Shown piece by piece: positions 4,690-10,775 of a DNA stretch of 10,775 nt (the first letter of the stretch is position 1; the number at the start of each line of letters is the position of its first letter). The stretch is from Candidatus Omnitrophota bacterium (GTDB lineage Bacteria; Omnitrophota; Gorgyraeia; B26-G9). The position numbers and the translations under genes were made by a program. Under the pieces are notes generated by a model. It was not told the DNA's origin and searched no databases. It was given only the letters and a program-made list of their open reading frames with translations. The DNA lies in NCBI GenBank assembly GCA_003645745.1, contig QNCH01000039.1, forward strand, positions 1-10,775. The letters are read 5' to 3'.

Positions 4690-7494
4690 GAAAAAATTTT
4701 AAACATGAATTTCCAAATTATCATAAAAACTACATACAAAATCACTTCTTTATTTTTAATCTACGCATTAAGTTGTGTAAATACAGTATTGGATATAAAT
4801 TTATCAAAACAAAAGGATTGTAGTGATACGCTTGCTCCGGCATTGCATATTAACCAGAATTCCATGCGTGCCTTAATTATTGCCCTGTCTAAAATCCAAA
4901 CAAATTCTTTGCCAGAAGAAACTTTACCTGCTATTCCTACAGATGCTCCATGGACAAAAAATACTACGATCCAAAAATTGCTCTTCATTTATAATCAATT
5001 ATTACAACATTCTGAGCCCATAACTAATTATCAGGCAATTATTAAAATTACCAATAAAAAAAATATGAAAACAATCAGAGAAAATTTGCCTGAAAAATAT
5101 AATTACATTCTTTTACATATATTAGAAATAGCAACAAATATGTATTTACAATCAGGGCAGACAACACCAGCGATAAGAACCATAGAAACAGCTTTAGCAC
5201 TTCCTGGAATTGAAAAAAAATTTACCACTTGCTTTACCGCCGCAACCATATCTCAGCAAAAAAATCAATATAAAAAATCATTACTCTATTTTAAAAACGC
5301 GGAAGAATTATTTAGAAAATTACCGCAAGATGAACAAAATAAAAATAAATATGAATTTTATTCACAATACTTTGGAACATTAATGTGTTGTGGAGACTTA
5401 AGAATGGATGAGCTTGAAAAATCAGCAAAACTTGAACAAAATGCGCAAATGCAAAAAGCATACAATTTGTATACAAAAGCTGCAAAAATAATTAAAGAAT
5501 TAAAAACACTAAATATACCTGAAAATAAACAGGGAGACGCGCAAGCAATAAACAACACTTTAAATATCAGCCTTGTGCATATTTACTCCCAGCTTGCATC
5601 TATTGCAAGTAATCTGCAAAAAAAACCTAAACAGATCAACACATACTTAACTGATGGCTTAGAAATACTTGATAAAATCAACGATAAAAACCCCGTTTCT
5701 CTGCAATTCGTCGGCAGATTATATTTGCAAATGGGATTAGCCAAAACTCATTTTATAAATACCCTGCTTTTAGAGAAAAAAGATGTTAAGATTGAAAAAT
5801 TTCTTGAGCAAAAATATTTTGCTCAATTTCTTAACGCATATAAAAACGGTGATTATAAGCAATTTATGCAAGAGATAAAAGACCGACTAGATTCAGAACA
5901 AAATAATAATTTAGCTAAAATTTTAGGATGGAAAATTTTAAAAGGTTCTCAATTGTTAATTTCAGCAGAAAAACTTTTAGAAGCAGCAGAACCTAAGCTT
6001 GAAAAAAGATTTAAATTTGATTGTTTACTACTTTTATCCAGAATTTATGCATATCAAGGTAAATATATTTTAGCAAACCAGGCTATTACACAAACATTTC
6101 AAACTATATTTAGCGATTTCTTAGAAAAAGATAATTCTTTACTATATCTGCTTTCAGAAATTTGCATAGTAGATAAACCAAACGCAATGATATTGCTTAA
6201 TGATTTATTAATAGACCAAAAGATTCAACGCAAAATAAACAAATATTTTAAAAACTCAAATTTAAAAAATCACCCTGAATTAAAACAATTATTAAAAAGA
6301 ATCCAGACAAAAAAAGGAAGTTCCTTAACTCAAGAAACAAAACAAAGTAGTCCGATTCAAGAAGTTTTACAAGCATTAAAAAAACTTAAAAACAGCAAAA
6401 AAAAGAATAAGCAAACAGCTTTAATAAAATGGAAACAAAAAATTTATGCTGTTGCGGAAAAATTTGTACGCACAGATTCCCCTGAGATTCTAACCTATCT
6501 CGAAAAACTGGCCAAAGATTCTTTTATAAAAAATGATCCATCTTTGCTGCCAATACTTAGCTCAGCAATTGCCCTTACCGGGAATCCAGAAGCAAAAATA
6601 ATACTCCTCGGTTTACAGCAAAGATTACAACACAAGCGCTTTTTTCCTGCAATTGAATCACATTTTAAGGAATGCATAGAAAAAATAGAACAACTAATTA
6701 CCTTTAAACAAGAATGCCAACAAATACTTGTAAAGATTACACAAATACCTGAGGCAGAATTAAGCGGAGAAATAATCAGCAACTTTGAAACACAATATTC
6801 ACAACTCAAAGATAAAAATTCTGATATTTTAGATTATTTAATTGCAGAGCAAACAGAAATTCAATTTAATGAAACAATTGAAAAAACAAATAAAAAATTC
6901 CAACAAGCACAAACAAAAAAAGTTACGAGCTATGTCGAGCAAACTAAGGATTATATAGAAAAAATTACTTCTGAATATAACGAGATCATCAATATGCCTT
7001 TAACTAACGTATGCTTAGCGCAAAAATTAAACACTTGGATTACAAACCTTGAACCGCCATTACCTGATGATAGTATTGCTCATAATCCTGCGGTAGAGGA
7101 AGCAATGGAACAACTATTTAGCGAATACGACGTAATTGAATTAAAAGTTACAGATAAACTTGCTGAAATATCAATTATTTGCAATGGGCGGGTTACTTTT
7201 ACTATTGATGGAGATTTTCAAAACTTAACTTTCAAAGCAATTGAATTTGTCGGATTTGAATTTTCCGAATACTTTTCTCCTGAAATTAAAACAATTCTTC
7301 AGGAAGTATTAGGACATAATCTGGATGTGAATATTGACGTAATTGATCAAGAAGAATCTCCTGATTTATTAAGAGGACCTGTAGAGAAAGTATATATTCA
7401 GATTATAAATAAATTACAAGCACAGGCAGACTTACCTGAACAAAAGCTAATGCATACTTCCGCTCAGGAAGAATTAATTAATCGCGCTATTTAA
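4675..7494 (+). CDS. Large exported helical-repeat protein of unknown function
   Basis: I do not recognise a named family. The open frame gives 939 residues from TTG 4675 or 929 from ATG 4705; neither has a clear Shine-Dalgarno site, and the TTG lies inside the foldback element, so ATG 4705 is the more cautious start. A signal segment follows (basic TTYK, then hydrophobic ITSLFLIYALSCVNTV at about 23-38), with a weak lipobox-like ALSC. Just after it comes SDTLAPALHINQNSMRAL (50-66). Residues about 95-540 are helical with TPR-like spacing (for example 150-215 and 450-480), rich in Lys, Gln and Asn. Residues about 555-770 look coiled-coil-prone. A more mixed alpha/beta C-terminal domain occupies about 815-910. 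It is probably a periplasmic or surface scaffold. It converges on pabBC with a 21-bp tail overlap. Confidence 0.8.
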   Translation: MRLSIEKILNMNFQIIIKTTYKITSLFLIYALSCVNTVLDINLSKQKDCSDTLAPALHINQNSMRALIIALSKIQTNSLPEETLPAIPTDAPWTKNTTIQKLLFIYNQLLQHSEPITNYQAIIKITNKKNMKTIRENLPEKYNYILLHILEIATNMYLQSGQTTPAIRTIETALALPGIEKKFTTCFTAATISQQKNQYKKSLLYFKNAEELFRKLPQDEQNKNKYEFYSQYFGTLMCCGDLRMDELEKSAKLEQNAQMQKAYNLYTKAAKIIKELKTLNIPENKQGDAQAINNTLNISLVHIYSQLASIASNLQKKPKQINTYLTDGLEILDKINDKNPVSLQFVGRLYLQMGLAKTHFINTLLLEKKDVKIEKFLEQKYFAQFLNAYKNGDYKQFMQEIKDRLDSEQNNNLAKILGWKILKGSQLLISAEKLLEAAEPKLEKRFKFDCLLLLSRIYAYQGKYILANQAITQTFQTIFSDFLEKDNSLLYLLSEICIVDKPNAMILLNDLLIDQKIQRKINKYFKNSNLKNHPELKQLLKRIQTKKGSSLTQETKQSSPIQEVLQALKKLKNSKKKNKQTALIKWKQKIYAVAEKFVRTDSPEILTYLEKLAKDSFIKNDPSLLPILSSAIALTGNPEAKIILLGLQQRLQHKRFFPAIESHFKECIEKIEQLITFKQECQQILVKITQIPEAELSGEIISNFETQYSQLKDKNSDILDYLIAEQTEIQFNETIEKTNKKFQQAQTKKVTSYVEQTKDYIEKITSEYNEIINMPLTNVCLAQKLNTWITNLEPPLPDDSIAHNPAVEEAMEQLFSEYDVIELKVTDKLAEISIICNGRVTFTIDGDFQNLTFKAIEFVGFEFSEYFSPEIKTILQEVLGHNLDVNIDVIDQEESPDLLRGPVEKVYIQIINKLQAQADLPEQKLMHTSAQEELINRAI

Positions 7495-9378
7495 ATACAC
7501 TCTAATTAATCCACGCACAGAATTAGCTATATAAATTTCATCTGCTGAAAATAAATCTTTTAAATAAAGCTGTTTCTCTAAAACTCTTAAATTATTTTTC
7601 CTCATAAAATAAGTACGGAATACTCCGGGTAGAATTCCAGCACGCACAGGAGGAGTATAAAATACCCCTGATTTCTTTATAAAAATATTAGAAATTGCCC
7701 CTTCAGTTATCTGTTTTTTTTTGTTCCTGAAAATAACCTCAACAAACCCTAGTTCCCTGTATTTTCGTGCCTGCTGTTCATAAAAACCGCGTTTTGATGT
7801 TTTATGAAAAAAAAATTCGTTGTGTTCATTTACACAAATATCTGAAACCACAATTTTAAAAGGTAAATTAGATTTTAAAGCAGAAACAATCACGATATTT
7901 ACCTTTGGCTTGCAATTTTTAGATAGAATTAACTTCAGCTTATAAACATAGCCAGCATTTAATTTTTCAACTTCCCTGTTTAAAGAATCTAAAATTAACT
8001 GATGATTATAAGGAATATGAAAAAAATCAGCTGATTTCTTAAGCCGTTCTAAATGCAAATCAAGCAAAAAAAATCCGCTAACACTTGCCCAGCGCATACT
8101 TTCAAACAAATAAAAATCAGAATCTTGCTTTCTTTCTACGCTACTATTTTTATCACTATATTTTGCTATTGCGCGCATAAAAAATTCTGCTTTTAACTTA
8201 CATTCAGCATACTCAAGATTAGAATTAGAACCAATAGTAATGCCTCCGCCAACCCCCAGCTCTCCTCTGCCATCACGCAAAAGCACAGTTCTAATCGCTA
8301 CATTAAACACTCCTGTTTGATCAGGAGAAATAAAGCCGATTGCGCCAGTATAAATATTACGCGGTTCTTTTTCCATTGCCCTAATAATCTGCATTGTGCG
8401 AATTTTAGGCGCTCCGGTTATTGAACCGCAAGGAAAAAGCTTAAGGAAAATATCTAATGTTCCCTGTTCAGGATTTAACCTACCGCTGATCTGAGAAGTC
8501 ATTTGAAATAATGTTTTATATTTTTCAATTTTAAACAAATCAGATGTTTTTACACTGCCAATTTCAGAAATTTTGCCTAAATCATTACGCAAAAGATCAA
8601 CAATCATTAGATTTTCTGCTTTATTTTTTACATCAGAAGAAAGAAATTTCTTAATCTGCTCATCTTCGGCAAAATTTTTTCCGCGTTTAGCAGTACCTTT
8701 CATTGGCCTGGTAATTATCTGCTGATTACTAACACGAAAAAATAATTCAGGAGAAAAACACAACACCTTAAAATTATCTGTATAAATAAAAGCGCTATAA
8801 TTAACTGCTTGATTAGCACGCAAATCCTGATACAAAGCAAATTGCGAGCCCTGAAAATCAAATTTATACTTCATTGTATAATTTACCTGATAACTGTCTC
8901 CTGCTTTGAGTAATGCTTTAATCTTCCCGAGATTATTTAAATATTCTTTTTTACGTACATTTAAACCTAAATTTTTTATTGTATACAAACTATGTGATAA
9001 TGGCTGTTTGCAGTATTGTTTAATACTTTTAGAGTTAAATTTATTTTTATAATGCGTAAAAATAATTGGCTTTTTAAATACACCCATCCAAAATAAGGGA
9101 AAATCATATTCCTGTTTTTTAAATAATACATCTTCAAAAGCATAACCTGCTTCATAACTTAAAAACCCGCAAACATAATAGCCCTGGTTAAGCGCTGACT
9201 GCGCTTGTGCTAAACAAGACTTAACTTCCTGCAATTTGAAACATTGAATTATTTTAAGCGGGCAGGTAAAAATATAAGAGAAACAGTTCTCCTGATTAAA
9301 ATCTCCGCTTTCAAGGAGGATAAAACAAGAATGGTTTTCTAAAAATTTAAAAACATTGTTTATGGGAAACTCTGACAT
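7474..9378 (-). CDS. pabBC: PabB-PabC fusion: aminodeoxychorismate synthase component I / 4-amino-4-deoxychorismate lyase
   Basis: This 634-residue cytoplasmic protein joins two steps of 4-aminobenzoate synthesis for folate. Residues about 1-405 are the chorismate-binding PabB part: DSYQVNYT (161-168), RPMKGTAKRG (224-233, with the PabB-type Lys227), IVDLLRNDLG (259-268), CGSITGAPK (317-325), GAIGF near 345-349 and GVGGGITIGS (375-384). Residues about 420-634 are a class IV PLP-dependent lyase: LFESMRW at the start, HKTSKR with the probable PLP lysine Lys526, TEGAISNIF (558-566) and GILPGV (581-586). The Lys in PMKGT distinguishes it from anthranilate synthase. A PabA glutaminase is not in the window and would be needed to supply ammonia. 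The ATG has only a weak purine stretch upstream, but the N-terminus fits the family. Both catalytic halves look intact. Its 3' end overlaps the convergent gene by 21 bp. Confidence 0.95.
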   Translation of the reverse strand: MSEFPINNVFKFLENHSCFILLESGDFNQENCFSYIFTCPLKIIQCFKLQEVKSCLAQAQSALNQGYYVCGFLSYEAGYAFEDVLFKKQEYDFPLFWMGVFKKPIIFTHYKNKFNSKSIKQYCKQPLSHSLYTIKNLGLNVRKKEYLNNLGKIKALLKAGDSYQVNYTMKYKFDFQGSQFALYQDLRANQAVNYSAFIYTDNFKVLCFSPELFFRVSNQQIITRPMKGTAKRGKNFAEDEQIKKFLSSDVKNKAENLMIVDLLRNDLGKISEIGSVKTSDLFKIEKYKTLFQMTSQISGRLNPEQGTLDIFLKLFPCGSITGAPKIRTMQIIRAMEKEPRNIYTGAIGFISPDQTGVFNVAIRTVLLRDGRGELGVGGGITIGSNSNLEYAECKLKAEFFMRAIAKYSDKNSSVERKQDSDFYLFESMRWASVSGFFLLDLHLERLKKSADFFHIPYNHQLILDSLNREVEKLNAGYVYKLKLILSKNCKPKVNIVIVSALKSNLPFKIVVSDICVNEHNEFFFHKTSKRGFYEQQARKYRELGFVEVIFRNKKKQITEGAISNIFIKKSGVFYTPPVRAGILPGVFRTYFMRKNNLRVLEKQLYLKDLFSADEIYIANSVRGLIRVYLNSAIN

Positions 9379-9465
9379 TATATTTGCGGCTCTATAAAAA
9401 AATGTATAGATTAATTTTCTGATTTTTTACCGTTTTGATGAATTAATCAATGATTATTTAATTTT

Positions 9466-9492
9466 ATGTAGGGACAGGTCGAGACCTGTCCG
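9466..9492 (+). repeat. REP-like palindrome with 5' GTAG tag
   Basis: GTAG (9468-9471) is followed by GGACAGGTC (9472-9480), a two-base loop GA, and the exact complement GACCTGTCC (9483-9491). A GTAG tetranucleotide before an imperfect hairpin is the hallmark of REP sequences served by RAYT (TnpA_REP) transposases. No transposase gene is in the window. Confidence 0.75.
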
Positions 9493-9554
9493 TTGATTTA
9501 TAATTAAAATTCACTGAACCTGCGTGTTACAGACAACTATGATTAGGTATAACA

Positions 9555-9585
9555 ATATACTCAAACGTAATAGGTGTAAGTATAT
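9555..9585. repeat. Short palindrome matching the ends of the 172-bp foldback element
   Basis: The sequence begins ATATACTCAAACGTAAT and ends GTAAGTATAT, so its two ends are imperfect inverted copies. The first 17 bases differ little from the arm ends at 4518 and 4689 (TATACTCA-ACG-AAT). It looks like a centre-deleted relic or a minimal member of the same family. The match is visible; the shared origin is inferred. Confidence 0.6.
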
Positions 9586-9658
9586 ATTCGTCTAACCTGG
9601 ATATTTAGTGTTCTTCATAATTTTCTGATTAATATTTTTGTCATTTTATCTTTTGTAT

Positions 9659-9686
9659 CGGACAGGTCACGACCTATCCCTACATA
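9659..9686 (-). repeat. REP-like palindrome, inverted copy
   Basis: This is the reverse complement of the repeat at 9466-9492 with two differences: a GACCTATCC arm (a G-U pair in the stem) and a different loop base. The CTAC tag is at 9680-9683. The inward pairing of two REPs is a BIME-type arrangement. On the plus strand a T-rich stretch follows a few bases later, but no plus-strand gene reads into it. Confidence 0.75.
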
Positions 9687-9709
9687 TTTTTTATTTTGTA
9701 TTATTTTTT

Positions 9710-10399
9710 TTATCTATGCTTCTTATTTTTCTGATATAAAAAACAAACTGCAATGATTAGAATTAAAAATACAACCGTAATAAGCCTGCCAAGGCCAACA
9801 GATAATTTTTTTCCAGCCTGTTTAGCAGTAAGCCAATTAGTCTCAGCTTTAATAGAGCCAAGCATCGCGTCTAAGATACTTTTTATTTCCGTTTCTTTTT
9901 CAACTCCCCCGCCAACTACAATCTGAATAGCTTCAGGTTTTACAGGCACTTGCACCGCATACGCGACAACATCTTTTCCCTGCATACTTATCAGACTTCT
10001 TACTGCTTCAAGTTTAAAGCCCAGAGCTTCTACATTTATAATTTGAACAAGCGCTCCTTTAGGTGAAGACTTTTTAACTGTTTTTAAGTCCAATTTATGC
10101 GGCTTTTTGAGTAAATTCCATAATGACTGAATAGTTACAGTTATGGGCAATGGAGTCTTAGGTATAGTTTCCTGCACAAACGCATACAAAAGCAAAGGAG
10201 AATGTTCTTTTCTTGCCAGCTCTTTAAAATCAGCAGGAAGTGTTATCTCAAATGCAGGCATTTCATTTTTAATAATTACAGCTTCATTTTTTTGCAAAAT
10301 TTTGGCAAAAGAAAAAGGCACTAATAATAATAAGAAAAAAATTGCCCGCATAGTTATGTTTAAATTACTTTGTAATTTCTGATTTAATTTCTTATCCAA
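9710..10399 (-). CDS. Exported, C-terminally membrane-anchored protein, function unknown
   Basis: I do not recognise a named family. The 229-residue protein has a signal segment at 17-32 (MRAIFFLLLLVPFSFAK), an extracytoplasmic domain at about 33-200, and a C-terminal transmembrane helix at about 204-222 followed by a basic KNKKHR tail. The expected topology is type I, with the domain outside the cytoplasmic membrane. The domain opens with PAFEITLPADFKEL, then LLYAFVQET, and ends with ILDAMLGSIKAE, a pattern reminiscent of PsbP/Mog1-like (DUF1795-type) domains; this is only an impression. The start is TTG, preceded by AAGAGGA nine bases upstream, and favoured over the internal ATG at residue 17, which lacks a Shine-Dalgarno site. 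A near-consensus promoter lies at 10431-10458. It appears to be a single-gene unit. Confidence 0.75.
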   Translation of the reverse strand: MDKKLNQKLQSNLNITMRAIFFLLLLVPFSFAKILQKNEAVIIKNEMPAFEITLPADFKELARKEHSPLLLYAFVQETIPKTPLPITVTIQSLWNLLKKPHKLDLKTVKKSSPKGALVQIINVEALGFKLEAVRSLISMQGKDVVAYAVQVPVKPEAIQIVVGGGVEKETEIKSILDAMLGSIKAETNWLTAKQAGKKLSVGLGRLITVVFLILIIAVCFLYQKNKKHR

Positions 10400-10430
10400 A
10401 TTAAACTATCCTCTTACGTTTTAATTGAAA

Positions 10431-10458
10431 TTTATAATTTGAGAAATCAATATTTCAA
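10431..10458 (-). promoter_or_regulatory. Candidate sigma-70-type promoter for the 10399 gene
   Basis: On the minus strand TTGAAA (10453-10458) and TATAAA (10431-10436) are 16 bases apart, each matching five of six consensus positions. The transcript would start near 10424, shortly before the AAGAGGA Shine-Dalgarno site. The AT-rich background makes chance matches fairly likely. Confidence 0.45.
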
Positions 10459-10512
10459 AGTTATTAAACAATTTATTATAACATATATTTAGATTATAAC
10501 GGAACACAACTT

Positions 10513-10775
10513 TTAACCGATTACACCGATTGGAAAACTAATACCACACATACTTAAAGCGCAAATAGTTTTTGCATCAACAATTTTCCCGGATTTTAGA
10601 AATTCTTTAATTTTTTGTTTTGTAAAAATATGTGTTTCAATAATCTCATCTTGTTCAAGCCGCATACAATGCTTTTCTAATTGTTCTGCTTTATAGATAA
10701 TTATTTTTTCTGTTGTATATCCGCACGCAGGATAGATATAACCTATTTTTGTAATTTTTTTGCAGGAATATCCTG
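10513..10775 (-). CDS. NUDIX hydrolase, ADP-ribose pyrophosphatase type (C-terminal part)
   Basis: The minus strand from the window edge reads 86 codons to a TAA at 10515-10513. The visible part starts GYSCKKITKIGYIYPACGY, which matches the region just after the NUDIX box in ADP-sugar pyrophosphatases (E-(T)-GY..., then a strand and a Tyr-x-x-x-G loop). It continues with IIIYKAEQLE, LEQDEIIETHIF and SGKIVDAKTICAL, the usual C-terminal signature of these enzymes, in which the DE pair is typical. Such enzymes hydrolyse ADP-ribose or other nucleoside diphosphate derivatives in the cytoplasm. The NUDIX box itself and the start are beyond the window, so catalytic completeness cannot be judged. The stop is 114 bp upstream of the TTG of the 10399 gene, in the same orientation. 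Confidence 0.8.
   Translation of the reverse strand, partial: GYSCKKITKIGYIYPACGYTTEKIIIYKAEQLEKHCMRLEQDEIIETHIFTKQKIKEFLKSGKIVDAKTICALSMCGISFPIGVIG

Larger units (their letters stand above)
9379..9709. other. 331-bp noncoding region with nested inverted repeats
   Basis: No plausible gene is seen. The region holds two REP-like palindromes in opposite orientation (9466-9492 and 9659-9686) with a 31-bp palindrome (9555-9585) close to their midpoint. The stretch 9379-9465 must contain the promoter of pabBC, but I cannot assign one confidently. The stretch 9687-9709 is a T-rich run after the 9710 gene. Confidence 0.7.

Noticed and set aside
7502..7526. Six-base inverted repeat CTAATT / AATTAG just after the stop of the large secreted-protein gene
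   Set aside because: The arms are short and AT-only, no T-run follows, and the stretch lies inside the pabBC coding sequence.
10143..10382. Plus-strand open frame of 79 codons opposite the 10399 gene
   Set aside because: It mirrors the signal-peptide region of the minus-strand gene and lacks family motifs.

Overview
The window is AT-rich and reads as a piece of chromosome from a Gram-negative-type (diderm) bacterium. It carries sigma-54, a GT9-family glycosyltransferase of the LPS heptosyltransferase type, exported beta-propeller and helical-repeat proteins, and two folate-pathway enzymes. Several starts appear to be TTG preceded by a good Shine-Dalgarno site. The large secreted repeat protein has a short Leu-Ala-Pro-containing stretch just after its signal segment. 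From memory I associate this with exported proteins of Omnitrophota (OP3) and related candidate phyla. That assignment is an inference and was not checked.

Layout: (1) 34-1473 (+) rpoN, possibly preceded by the last two codons of lptB. (2) 4351 down to 1456 (-): a three-gene cluster of GT9 glycosyltransferase, folE (overlapping the GT9 gene by 31 bp) and an exported Ig-like/TolB-propeller protein. A strong sigma-70-type promoter lies at 4388-4416, and a perfect 17-bp stem-loop separates folE from the propeller gene. (3) 4352-4704: a divergent intergenic region holding a 172-bp foldback, MITE-like element with 65-bp imperfect inverted arms. (4) 4675/4705-7494 (+): a 929-939 residue exported helical-repeat protein of unknown function. 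(5) 9378 down to 7474 (-): a PabB-PabC fusion for 4-aminobenzoate synthesis. (6) 9379-9709: noncoding, with two REP-like palindromes in inverted orientation around a central 31-bp palindrome whose sequence matches the termini of the 172-bp element. (7) 10399 down to 9710 (-): a small exported, C-terminally membrane-anchored protein. (8) 10513-10775 (-): the C-terminal part of a NUDIX hydrolase of the ADP-ribose pyrophosphatase type, running off the window.

Functionally, folE supplies the pterin branch and pabBC the 4-aminobenzoate branch of folate synthesis, although they sit in separate transcription units. The other genes concern transcription (RpoN) and the cell envelope. No phage, plasmid, defence or CRISPR module is visible. 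The most interesting signals are noncoding. The foldback element appears to have landed inside the original 5' end of the large secreted-protein gene, with a Shine-Dalgarno/TTG start left stranded upstream in the same reading frame. A probable outward promoter lies inside the element. A short relative of its ends sits inside the REP pair about 5 kb away.
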